A stretch of 20,500 bases of DNA from a virus: IMG/VR virus record IMGVR_UViG_3300034190_001591, positions 1 to 20,500 of that record. The stretch is one strand, 5' to 3'. Of the stretch, positions 8,713 to 14,707 are shown one piece after another; within the stretch, counting starts at the first letter, position 1; every line of letters starts with the position of its first letter. Both the position numbers and the translations under genes were made by a program. Below the pieces are notes generated by a model. That model did not search any database. It was not told the DNA's origin and saw only the letters and a program-made list of their open reading frames with translations.

Positions 8713-9176
8713 ATTTCAATATCATTATTTACAAATATGTCAAACGTTGCAGTCCAACCTGCTACTTTGTTTTCAAACCTATCAACAAAAGGTTCTAAAC
8801 TTGCATCACCATCTAATTGATATTTATCACTGTATAAATCGCCACGCCTTAAAACTTGTACTAACTTATTTAAAACTGCCAGTTGTGTGTTTAAAACGTC
8901 CTGTTCGTTATTGTTTCCTATGAATATATCAGTAGTTGGTTCTTTGCTTTCATCTACAATATCCATTGCTAAAATAGAAATGTTAAACCGCAAAACGCTT
9001 TCTTGTGCAGTAACGGTATTTATAATCAAATGAGATAATGGAAATATTGACTGCTTAGACAAATCAATATCAAACAAATCACCCTCTGTAACGGTGTTTA
9101 CATTTATATCAGATAAAAGTTGGTCTTTTATTGCTTGGGTTAATAAATAATATCCTCTTATTCCTGTGTAACTCAT
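8706..9176 (-). CDS. Probable tail terminator/completion protein
   Basis: This is a 156-residue protein starting MSYTGIRGYYLLTQAIKDQL. It contains LFDIDLSKQSIFPLSHLIIN (about residues 50-70) and QDVLNTQLAVLNKLVQVLRR. These phrases recur in a Bacteroidetes phage family found beside gp10-like genes. Size, mixed alpha/beta pattern and position between the chaperone and the gp10-like gene match tail terminator or tail completion proteins of siphophages. The start overlaps the end of the chaperone extension by 4 nt (ATGA), so it is translated directly after the frameshift product. The specific role is inferred. Confidence 0.6.
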   Translation of the reverse strand: MSYTGIRGYYLLTQAIKDQLLSDINVNTVTEGDLFDIDLSKQSIFPLSHLIINTVTAQESVLRFNISILAMDIVDESKEPTTDIFIGNNNEQDVLNTQLAVLNKLVQVLRRGDLYSDKYQLDGDASLEPFVDRFENKVAGWTATFDIFVNNDIEIC

Positions 9177-9427
9177 TTGAATTTGCTTTTAATATTTCTT
9201 GCTTCTATTTCGTTTTTTTCTTTTGTATATGTTAAGTACGTCAAACATTCGTGAACGTTTAATTTAGTGATATCTTCAAATCTTGTAACATCTCCGTTAG
9301 CGATTGCATAGATTGAATTGTACCATCCCCATTTTGTAGTGAATCCAGATACTGCACTAAATTCTCTTCGTTCTGTTTGCTCGAAGAGTTCAGGATAACT
9401 GTCGATAAGTCTTTGCCTAAATCGTAA
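9173..9427 (-). CDS. Tail assembly chaperone, frameshifted C-terminal extension (gpT-like)
   Basis: This reading frame carries 84 residues from Leu (TTA at 9427-9425) to the stop at 9173. It is best explained as the -1 frame extension of the 9259..9903 gene. Its second half, KWGWYNSIYAIANGDVTRFE followed by ITKLNVHECLTYLTY, has the usual pattern of the C-terminal part of siphophage tail chaperone fusions (WGW...IY.lA.GDi..fd.i..l....CLtyL.y). An ATG exists at 9451 in this frame, but it lies before the slippery run and encodes only a short Phe/Cys lead with no homology-like character. Reading through the frameshift would give a fusion of about 243 residues (159 + 84). See the slippery site at 9426..9434. 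Confidence 0.7.
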   Translation of the reverse strand, partial: LRFRQRLIDSYPELFEQTERREFSAVSGFTTKWGWYNSIYAIANGDVTRFEDITKLNVHECLTYLTYTKEKNEIEARNIKSKFK

Positions 9428-9903
9428 AAAAAAACCATTGCACCAAAACAAGCATCTAAAGGATAATTCTTAGCATCTTCATTTATATCTGGGTCGTATT
9501 CTTTTAATGTATATCTTTGACCTTGTAGTAATTCAATAGGTCTGTATAAAACATTCATAGCTCTATGTAAGTTATCATTATCACCCATAAAGGTATCTAA
9601 GTCCACATATTCGCCAAAACTCATATTTTCTAAGTCTGGAATAAAACCGTAATCTTTATTGTTTAATTTAAACCTATTTAACATTTGATGCTCTACGTCA
9701 AACATATTATTTATAATAATACAAATATCTGTTATATCCTTAGCTTTCATTGAGCGTACAACCTCAACAGGCACTTTACAGAATATCTCTATCATTTTAG
9801 ATTGAACCTCTGATTCTTTTGTAATATCTAATTTTGAAAACTCTTGGTACTGCCCTAAGGTGATTTCGTTTAAAGATGTTGGTATGCTTAGTTTTACTTC
9901 CAT
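9259..9903 (-). CDS. Tail assembly chaperone, zero-frame product (gpG-like)
   Basis: This is a 214-residue protein, mostly helical. It starts MEVKLSIPTSLNEITLGQYQ, a common opening of Bacteroidetes phage chaperones ('sIP.slnEIxLgqYQ'). The middle includes FIPDLENMSFGEYVDLDTFM and HRAMNVLYRPI. At codons 157-159 (V-F-F) the gene crosses nine U residues, where a -1 shift would join it to the gpT-like extension. After that point the zero frame is Ser/Gln/Asn-rich (VILNSSSKQNEENLVQYLDS) and runs to the stop at 9259. The pair resembles lambda gpG/gpGT, which holds the tape measure protein during tail assembly. The location ahead of the whole tail module, not directly before the tape measure gene, is unusual. 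Confidence 0.7.
   Translation of the reverse strand: MEVKLSIPTSLNEITLGQYQEFSKLDITKESEVQSKMIEIFCKVPVEVVRSMKAKDITDICIIINNMFDVEHQMLNRFKLNNKDYGFIPDLENMSFGEYVDLDTFMGDNDNLHRAMNVLYRPIELLQGQRYTLKEYDPDINEDAKNYPLDACFGAMVFFYDLGKDLSTVILNSSSKQNEENLVQYLDSLQNGDGTIQSMQSLTEMLQDLKISLN
9426..9434 (-). other. Probable -1 ribosomal frameshift slippery site (nine U)
   Basis: The minus strand reads GG-TTTTTTTTT-AC. The zero frame is GTT TTT TTT TAC. The heptamer T TTT TTT allows two tRNAs to re-pair after a one-base slip back, continuing with TTA CGA TTT in the gpT-like frame. Both the position, near the end of the chaperone gene, and the shift direction match known tail chaperone frameshifts. I did not fold the downstream sequence for a stimulating structure. 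Confidence 0.65.
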
Positions 9904-9948
9904 ATTAATATATAAAGAAACTATTAATATTTTAGAAAGTATTAAAAC

Positions 9949-9977
9949 AAAAAAAAACCTATAAAATTAATTACAGG
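9949..9977 (-). terminator. Intrinsic terminator upstream of the tail chaperone gene
   Basis: The minus strand reads CCTGTAA-TTAATT-TTATAGG and then nine T. This forms a 7-bp stem (one G-T wobble) with a 6-nt loop and a long U tract, a classic Rho-independent terminator. It lies 8 nt after the stop of the 51-residue gene and before the virion gene block. It should separate transcription of the small gene from the tail module, at least in part. Confidence 0.7.
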
Positions 9978-9985
9978 CGTTTTTA

Positions 9986-10141
9986 TTATTTGTTCTGGTT
10001 GATATAGTATTCACAACCATTATTTACTATTGGCGGTTCTAAGAAATAAGATTGCCTATGTTGGTATGGTATAGCTTTGTATCTATAACAAGTTTCTTTA
10101 GCTTCACAACCTATTCCTTTGCACATTGTAATATCTGGCAT
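9986..10141 (-). CDS. Small four-cysteine protein
   Basis: This is a 51-residue protein found by reading the minus strand. It starts MPDITMCKGIGCEAKETCYR at 10141 and stops at 9986 after YYINQNK. The Cys residues are 7, 12, 18 and 43, spaced as CxxxxCxxxxxC...C, which could bind a metal. The phrase CYRYKAIPYQHRQSYFLEPP is one I recognise from small Bacteroidetes phage proteins of unknown function. It has its own terminator just downstream and an A-rich leader (AAAAAAAAACAAG) before the ATG. Confidence 0.7.
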   Translation of the reverse strand: MPDITMCKGIGCEAKETCYRYKAIPYQHRQSYFLEPPIVNNGCEYYINQNK

Positions 10142-10207
10142 CTTGTTTTTTTTTATAGGCGTCAAACTGTGTTATTACTATTAATGGGGGCTTTTATAGT
10201 TTTTAGT

Positions 10208-10390
10208 TTATATATTGCTAAGTGAGGTTTCTATTATAATTAAAGCCTCATTTTCTGTTGCTCCAAATTTTTCTTGAATAGTTCTACAAAGAGACAACGT
10301 GTTCTTGCTATCAGCTAAACCTTGTTCTAACATATTTTTTAATACTGTTTGTGTAAAATTTATTGCCTTTGTGATTTGTAAGAAATTCAT
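10208..10390 (-). CDS. Hypothetical small protein after terminase
   Basis: This is a 60-residue protein, MNFLQITKAINFTQTVLKNM at its N-terminus, with a helical pattern throughout and one Cys. An in-frame ATG exists further upstream at 10441, but that extension would run through the likely promoter -7 element (TATCTTTG). The ATG at 10390 is preceded by AAAACAAAACATT, the same leader that precedes the gene starting at 17608, so it is the preferred start. The family is unknown to me. It has its own promoter, which sets it apart from terminase. Confidence 0.65.
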   Translation of the reverse strand: MNFLQITKAINFTQTVLKNMLEQGLADSKNTLSLCRTIQEKFGATENEALIIIETSLSNI

Positions 10391-10428
10391 AATGTTTTGT
10401 TTTAAGTTGTTATTGTTTTTGTTCCCTA

Positions 10429-10471
10429 CAAAGATACACATTTATTTTAATTAATAAACATTTAATTAACT
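10429..10471 (-). promoter_or_regulatory. Phage promoter, copy 3 of a repeated type
   Basis: The minus strand has AGTTAATTAAATGTTTAT, then an A/T spacer, then TATCTTTG. TATCTTTG is an exact match to the Bacteroidetes -7 element TAnnTTTG. The upstream AGTTAATTAnnTGTTTAT block is shared with the elements at 16148..16189 and 17639..17682. The spacing from the TG of the upstream element is about 22 nt. It drives the 60-residue gene and perhaps the virion block. Confidence 0.65.
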
Positions 10472-10498
10472 TTTTTTTTATTTTTTTTATTCAACAGA

Positions 10499-11707
10499 TT
10501 AAGATACGGTATATTTACCTCTGTTTGGGTTTTGTAATTGAAAGCCTACTGCATAACGAACCGCATCTATTAAGTGGTTATATTTGTCTATTGGTGTATT
10601 TGATTTGCGTTCTAGCCAACGATAGTTATTTAGCTCTTTAATTAAGTTTGTGCTATCTGGACTTACAATAATATCATAATCTTGTAGTAAGCTGATGCCA
10701 TACGTTATACTTCCCTGTCCTTTTATACTTGGACGTACATTACAACCCTTTGCTTTTATTTCGCTTAACAGTCTTGGTTCGGCACTATCCCCAATGATTA
10801 AACCCTCTCTAGCGTGTTTTAAATTAAGTTGTGCTATTTGTGAAGTAGTTAGCCTTTGTAGATAAAAACATTCCTTTAAGTAAATACGTTTGTTTGTGCT
10901 ATCTATATTAACCTCAACCAGTGTACTAGGGTCTGCTGCGAAACCATAATCTTGACCCCACACGCTTGTACCTATATGTTTAAATTCTCCAACGCTCCAA
11001 TTATTAAATATAACTCCCTCTGCTTTGTTTAACCACGAACCTAACATTTGTTGTTTATACTTATCTGGTCGTCTTACTTTCATTTGCTCTATTTGGTCTA
11101 TATAGCTTTTAGATAGATTGTCTATATTGTCCTTATAGGTTGTGTGTATATATGTGGTGTTTTCTTTGGTTGCATTGCTACCCTCTTGAACCCCTCTATC
11201 TTCAAAGAAACGCTTGTATATAAAATGCTCTTTTGTGGTTGGGTTAAGTATTAATATTATTCTATTCGGTTTGCCTTGTTGTCTTACCGATAAATCAATG
11301 GTATCAAACTTTTGCTCGTCCACCAGTTCTTCCGCTTCATCAACTACCCAAGTAGTAATGCCTTGCAAAGATTTAAGGTTTGCAGTCTGGTCACCGCTTG
11401 AAGTTTTTATCCCTCTGAATATTATTTTACTTCCAGTCTTTTTGTTTAGTATTTCGTCTTTAGTTATATGGAAGTCTGCTATTGAACCAAACTGTTCTAG
11501 CTTGTCAATAAACTCTGGTATGATTGATATATAAGCCGATGTTAGTGTATAACGAGTAAACAGTATTGTATGCCCTTGTTCGTATGTAAGCATAACAAGT
11601 AAGGCGTTTACTGAAAATGACTTCCCAGAACCACGCCCACCGCTAATAATAAAATACCTACTGTCGCTTTCAACAATAGGCATATATTTTTTTTTAACTT
11701 TAATCAA
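10499..11707 (-). CDS. terL: Terminase large subunit
   Basis: This is a 402-residue ATP-driven DNA packaging motor and nuclease. The ATPase domain has Walker A GGRGSGKS (residues 23-30), an adenine/coupling region with LFTRYTLTSA, and Walker B with the catalytic Glu in WVVDEAEELV (120-129). LILNPTT at 152-158 is likely motif III. The nuclease domain follows with acidic residues Asp253 (WGQDYGF), Asp307 (IIGDSAEP) and Asp381 (HLIDAVRY). The order and length fit the Terminase_3/PBSX-type family. The start overlaps the small subunit gene by 8 nt. Confidence 0.95.
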   Translation of the reverse strand: MIKVKKKYMPIVESDSRYFIISGGRGSGKSFSVNALLVMLTYEQGHTILFTRYTLTSAYISIIPEFIDKLEQFGSIADFHITKDEILNKKTGSKIIFRGIKTSSGDQTANLKSLQGITTWVVDEAEELVDEQKFDTIDLSVRQQGKPNRIILILNPTTKEHFIYKRFFEDRGVQEGSNATKENTTYIHTTYKDNIDNLSKSYIDQIEQMKVRRPDKYKQQMLGSWLNKAEGVIFNNWSVGEFKHIGTSVWGQDYGFAADPSTLVEVNIDSTNKRIYLKECFYLQRLTTSQIAQLNLKHAREGLIIGDSAEPRLLSEIKAKGCNVRPSIKGQGSITYGISLLQDYDIIVSPDSTNLIKELNNYRWLERKSNTPIDKYNHLIDAVRYAVGFQLQNPNRGKYTVS

Positions 11708-11969
11708 CGAATTTAATTAAATCTTTAAAATTGATGTTTAAGCCCTCACTAGAGTTAAGGTCTATACTTTCCTTAGGTTTCCCATAACGATAGCTTAAAT
11801 ACAGTTGTACGGCTCTTATATCGCCTTTAGCTACTAACTGACCCAACACCCCTAATGCTTCTTCTTTGTCTATGATAGCATCTAAGCGTTCAATTAGTTT
11901 TTGTTCTTGTGCCTTTGGTTTACGTCCAGCTCCCTGTCTAGCTCCACCATTATTTTTTCTGTTATCCAT
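11700..11969 (-). CDS. terS: Terminase small subunit
   Basis: This is an 89-residue protein with N-terminal NNGGARQGAGRKPKAQEQK, the typical 'GGaRxGAGRKPK' opening of small terminase subunits of this class. A helical central part follows (LIERLDAIIDKEEALGVLGQ), and then IRAVQLYLSYRYGKP. The small subunit binds the packaging start site and recruits the large subunit. At 89 residues it is short for the family. Its 3' end overlaps the large subunit gene by 8 nt, and the upstream gap to the DnaA-like gene is about 62 nt. Confidence 0.85.
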   Translation of the reverse strand: MDNRKNNGGARQGAGRKPKAQEQKLIERLDAIIDKEEALGVLGQLVAKGDIRAVQLYLSYRYGKPKESIDLNSSEGLNINFKDLIKFVD

Positions 11970-12031
11970 ATTGAAATAAATTGTTTAATCAATCCTTATT
12001 AATATATAAACATATTTGTATTATTTTGTTA

Positions 12032-12553
12032 CTAGCACAATACAGGATTTTTAACTCGGTTGTTTAATAACGCTCCTTTTACTTCTTTTATAGTCTTTGG
12101 TTTCACCCTGTGCTTTAATAATGCTTTAAATGGGTCTAGTCGTGTTTGTTTAAACTCTGTTACTGTTTCTATATCCCATCCAGATAAAATGTCTGTAATG
12201 TCTTGTATTTCTTTAATTGTTTTATTTGTTTGTTTGTTTTTTATTTCTTTTTTTATTTTTTCCTGTTCTGGGTTGAAGAAAGGTTTTGAGAATACTAAAT
12301 CCAATTCTTTTATTATCTCATCGTGTTTCTTTTTGTATTCTACGCTTATAGTATCAATGCTATTAACGTGGTGTAATACGTTGCAATGACTTCTGCCTAT
12401 TGCTTCCCCAACTGCTCTAAATGTAGCACCGCTTTCATAACCTAGTTTTGAGAATACTTTTTTAGCATCTGTGAAATTTCGTTGTCTTGAATTGGTTGCT
12501 ATATCTAAATTAAATTTTTTATCTACTGCTTGTTTTATTGTTTCTAGTTTCAT
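12032..12553 (-). CDS. DnaA domain IV-like DNA-binding protein
   Basis: This is a 173-residue protein. Residues 1-66 look like DnaA domain IV: a basic helix with RQRNFTDAKKVFSKL, then the helix-turn-helix signature VGEAIGRSHCNVLHHV (about 48-63), close to DnaA's 'IGGRDHTTVLHA'. No AAA+ ATPase domain is present, so it cannot be a full initiator. The remaining 100 residues are Lys-rich and unrecognised (DITDILSGWDIETVTEFKQT). It may bind DNA at an origin or regulatory site. It lies between the small zinc-type gene (8 nt upstream) and the terminase genes. Confidence 0.75.
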   Translation of the reverse strand: MKLETIKQAVDKKFNLDIATNSRQRNFTDAKKVFSKLGYESGATFRAVGEAIGRSHCNVLHHVNSIDTISVEYKKKHDEIIKELDLVFSKPFFNPEQEKIKKEIKNKQTNKTIKEIQDITDILSGWDIETVTEFKQTRLDPFKALLKHRVKPKTIKEVKGALLNNRVKNPVLC

Positions 12554-12561
12554 ATTTGTTT

Positions 12562-12708
12562 TTAGTTAAATTCTGCGTGTTCTAAACACTCGCTGCAAAG
12601 GTTGTTACTTAATTGGCTTGGTTCTGCATTACAACAATCAGAGACTATGTATTCTTCTGTATGTGGGTTGTCTATTGCGTGTTGTATTATTTGTTTTGGT
12701 GTTTTCAT
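12562..12708 (-). CDS. Small zinc-ribbon-like protein
   Basis: This is a 48-residue protein read from the minus strand, MKTPKQIIQHAIDNPHTEEY at its start. Cys25, Cys26, Cys38 and Cys41, with His44 nearby, form a CC...CxxC pattern typical of a small zinc ribbon (SDCCNAEP, LCSECLEHAE). The ATG follows the upstream 44-residue gene by 5 nt. A role in nucleic acid or protein binding is suggested by the motif only. Confidence 0.65.
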   Translation of the reverse strand: MKTPKQIIQHAIDNPHTEEYIVSDCCNAEPSQLSNNLCSECLEHAEFN

Positions 12709-12713
12709 TGTGT

Positions 12714-12848
12714 CTATATTTTATTGTCTATTACTTCTATTAATTGTCTTAATTCTGAACGCTCCCATTCTCCTAACTTAACTCCGTTAATATTGAAGAT
12801 GTAGTAGTCTTTTCTTTCAGCTTTTTTTATTTCTATATTTATATACAT
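12714..12848 (-). CDS. Hypothetical small protein
   Basis: This is a 44-residue protein, MYINIEIKKAERKDYYIFNI at its N-terminus and RSELRQLIEVIDNKI at its end. It looks like a two- or three-strand sheet followed by one helix. The ATG at 12848 lies one base after the stop of the upstream 147-residue gene, supporting coupled translation. The family is not recognised. Confidence 0.6.
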   Translation of the reverse strand: MYINIEIKKAERKDYYIFNINGVKLGEWERSELRQLIEVIDNKI

Positions 12849-12849
12849 A

Positions 12850-13293
12850 TTAATCTAATTTAGTAAATTCAGTTATTTGTGTTTTATTTATTTCTTCTTT
12901 GTTTTCTTTGTATTGTTTTACAAGTGCTTCAATCATTACAAGTTCATCAATGCTAGCAGTTTTAATACTGTGCATTAAGCTATCTATTTTATTTAGTACA
13001 TTGGTACACATTTCAGGGTTGTTGTTGTATATCGCATTAAAACCCTCTTGATAAACGCTTTCTAATATATTGCTTGTTTTGTTTACTTGTAGCTTTACGT
13101 TTTGTTTAAATGCTTTACTGCCTTTTAAGTCATCGTTTGCTTCCAATAGTAATTGACTTATCAATACACATTTTAAATATGCTAAATGCCTGTCGTTTAT
13201 TGGTTCGTCTTGTACTCCCCTTACTTGTTCTTGGTGTTCTTGTTCTTTTTGTTCCATTTCTTTATAATATTCTATTTGTTTTTTTCTATCCAT
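12850..13293 (-). CDS. Hypothetical helical protein
   Basis: This is a 147-residue, mostly helical protein. The N-terminus is charged and Gln/Glu-rich (KEMEQKEQEHQEQVRGVQDE). No catalytic motif is visible. The gene starts inside the DUF3310 gene (22-nt overlap); a second Met at codon 12 is an alternative start with no overlap. It is followed by the 44-residue gene after one base. I do not recognise the family. Confidence 0.6.
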   Translation of the reverse strand: MDRKKQIEYYKEMEQKEQEHQEQVRGVQDEPINDRHLAYLKCVLISQLLLEANDDLKGSKAFKQNVKLQVNKTSNILESVYQEGFNAIYNNNPEMCTNVLNKIDSLMHSIKTASIDELVMIEALVKQYKENKEEINKTQITEFTKLD

Positions 13294-13499
13294 TGTTGTT
13301 GTTGTTCCCTAAGGTATTCTATTTCACGCCTTAAATAATCTGCTGCTTTTTCTAAGTCTTTTAATTCATCGTCTTTCTTTCCGCTTCTGCAAATATACTT
13401 AATTATATTTCCCCTGTTGAAGTTTAGTTCATAATCTTTTATAAAGTCTATAACATCATAGCCTTTACCGTTTTCGTAATGTAAATAAGTTGCTCTCAT
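13272..13499 (-). CDS. DUF3310 family protein
   Basis: This is a 75-residue protein with GKGYDVIDFIKDYELNFNRG, followed by IIKYICRSGKKDDELKDLEKAADYL. This is the standard signature of DUF3310, a short phage family often found beside nucleotide or DNA metabolism genes; the biochemical role is not established. The start overlaps the stop of the glycosyltransferase gene by one base (TAATG), tying it to the modification cassette in translation. Confidence 0.85.
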   Translation of the reverse strand: MRATYLHYENGKGYDVIDFIKDYELNFNRGNIIKYICRSGKKDDELKDLEKAADYLRREIEYLREQQQQWIEKNK

Positions 13500-14242
13500 T
13501 AAAATAAATTTATTTGTTTAGAATTTAAAATTTTATAACTATTCCTATTTAATAGTATTTCGTTTTCCCTTTTAGTATTTAACTTTATGCAATCACCCCA
13601 TTTTTCAATCAAGTATTTTATAGTTTCTTGTTCTAGAACTGACGTCCTGTAATCAACCGCACCACCTTTATTAGAATAATGTTTGAATGACATTAAGTAA
13701 TCTGCATAACGTATGCAGCCACCTTTTAATTTCATAAAACTTAAACAAAAATCATAATCTTCTTTTAGCTTTAAATTATTATCAAACCTTATTGTTGTGG
13801 GTTTTACTATTAAGAAGTCACCGACTATAAACTTGTTTAAATCAAATTCATTAAGTGCAAAGAATGGGTTATTAGTAGGTGGGAATCCTGCTAATTGATA
13901 ACCTGATTCAATAAATTTAGGCATTATATTCTCTAAGACTTTTAAAACAGTAACGTATTCTTTCGTTCTTTTCCCTGTAAAGTCATTAACCATTATTGAT
14001 TCAAGGTCGTCACTTAACTCAACGCAAATTGCATTTACATTAAAGCAATAATCTAAAGCTGCATTCCTACTATCCATTAAGTTCCCTGATGCTATTACAT
14101 TATTTGCTCCATTTAACTTATAATTATCAATATCTGTTTGGTCTTTAACAAAAAAAACAACATCTTCAGTTCCTACTTTTTCAAAAAAGTTTTTTACATT
14201 TTCGTGCCTGTTATGGCTTATGCAAGTTATAATATAATCCAT
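13499..14242 (-). CDS. TET/JBP-associated glycosyltransferase (TAGT-like)
   Basis: This is a 247-residue protein from the ATG at 14242. The ORF is open from an earlier ATG at 14281, but 14242 gives a TAATG overlap with the upstream stop and removes a 13-residue Ser/Asn/Lys lead, so it is preferred. Features fit a GT-A type glycosyltransferase: SGNLMDSRNAALDYCF (about 52-67), an acidic motif VELSDDLESI (74-83) as a DxD-like metal site, LKEDYDFCLSFMKLKGG (159-175), and HYSNKGGAVDYR near the end. This order (SRn.A..., DD, EDyDf...G, GG) matches the TAGT families found with TET/JBP oxygenases in phages. The likely job is to add sugar to a hydroxymethyl base in DNA made by the neighbouring dioxygenase. 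The sugar is unknown. Confidence 0.7.
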   Translation of the reverse strand: MDYIITCISHNRHENVKNFFEKVGTEDVVFFVKDQTDIDNYKLNGANNVIASGNLMDSRNAALDYCFNVNAICVELSDDLESIMVNDFTGKRTKEYVTVLKVLENIMPKFIESGYQLAGFPPTNNPFFALNEFDLNKFIVGDFLIVKPTTIRFDNNLKLKEDYDFCLSFMKLKGGCIRYADYLMSFKHYSNKGGAVDYRTSVLEQETIKYLIEKWGDCIKLNTKRENEILLNRNSYKILNSKQINLF

Positions 14243-14697
14243 TAAAATAATTTTGTTTGACTTGTTACTTTTTGAATACAAAACTTATCAGCATTTTTCT
14301 TGCTTAATAAATACCCTTTTTCAGTTCCACCCTTTGGAGTTTTAAAACCATTAAACAAAGGTAAATCATTAACTTCGTAAACTTGTTTTAAATGCTTAAC
14401 CGCAAAAATATAAAAGCAATCTACATCACCTATAACATAAAGCCAACTCTGGTCTTTATATATTCCGCTTGGGTGTTTCTTATAGCCATAATCACGCTCT
14501 ACGCTTATAAATAGGTTGCCAGTCTTTTTAAACATCTGGTCGTTCTTTATTTCAATACCTTGTCTGTTCTCGCCTTTGTGTATTTGCTCATCATAGGTTG
14601 TGTAATGGCTTAGATTAATCTTATGGTTTTCTGCGAACCAATCCATAATGAATGACTCAAACTTTAACCCCTTACTTTGTTTTGTTGTTGTTTTCAT
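14242..14697 (-). CDS. PD-(D/E)XK nuclease-like protein within the modification cassette
   Basis: This is a 151-residue protein. It begins MKTTTKQSKGLKFESFIMDW with Glu14 or nearby in the first helix. Residues 36-51 read YDEQIHKGENRQGIEIK, which gives an acidic residue and a G-I-E-x-K core (Glu49, Lys51) of a restriction-endonuclease-like fold. NLFISVERDYGYK follows, then a hydrophobic strand SWLYVIGDVDCFYIF. It lies between the dioxygenase (10-nt gap) and the glycosyltransferase (1-nt overlap). A nuclease acting on unmodified or modified DNA, or a resolvase, are both possible. The fold call is tentative. Confidence 0.5.
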   Translation of the reverse strand: MKTTTKQSKGLKFESFIMDWFAENHKINLSHYTTYDEQIHKGENRQGIEIKNDQMFKKTGNLFISVERDYGYKKHPSGIYKDQSWLYVIGDVDCFYIFAVKHLKQVYEVNDLPLFNGFKTPKGGTEKGYLLSKKNADKFCIQKVTSQTKLF

Positions 14698-14707
14698 TGT
14701 TTTTGTT

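Noticed and set aside
9428-9451. ATG at 9451 as an independent start for the gpT-like frame
   Set aside because: The residues from this ATG to the slippery run (MFWCNGFF) do not resemble a start of a known family, and there is no usual leader before it. The frameshift model explains the frame better.
10391-10441. Upstream ATG at 10441 as start of the small gene after terminase
   Set aside because: It lies beside the -7 element TATCTTTG of the likely promoter, so it would be upstream of or at the transcription start.
12613-12804. Plus-strand ORF of 63 codons with Cys/Tyr-rich translation
   Set aside because: It is antisense to two small minus-strand genes (12562-12708 and 12714-12848) with tight junctions, and its composition is that of a shadow frame.
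14243-14281. Upstream ATG at 14281 as start of the glycosyltransferase
   Set aside because: It would add a low-complexity Ser/Lys/Asn lead inside the preceding gene. The ATG at 14242 gives a TAATG junction like others in the window and starts right at the first beta strand.
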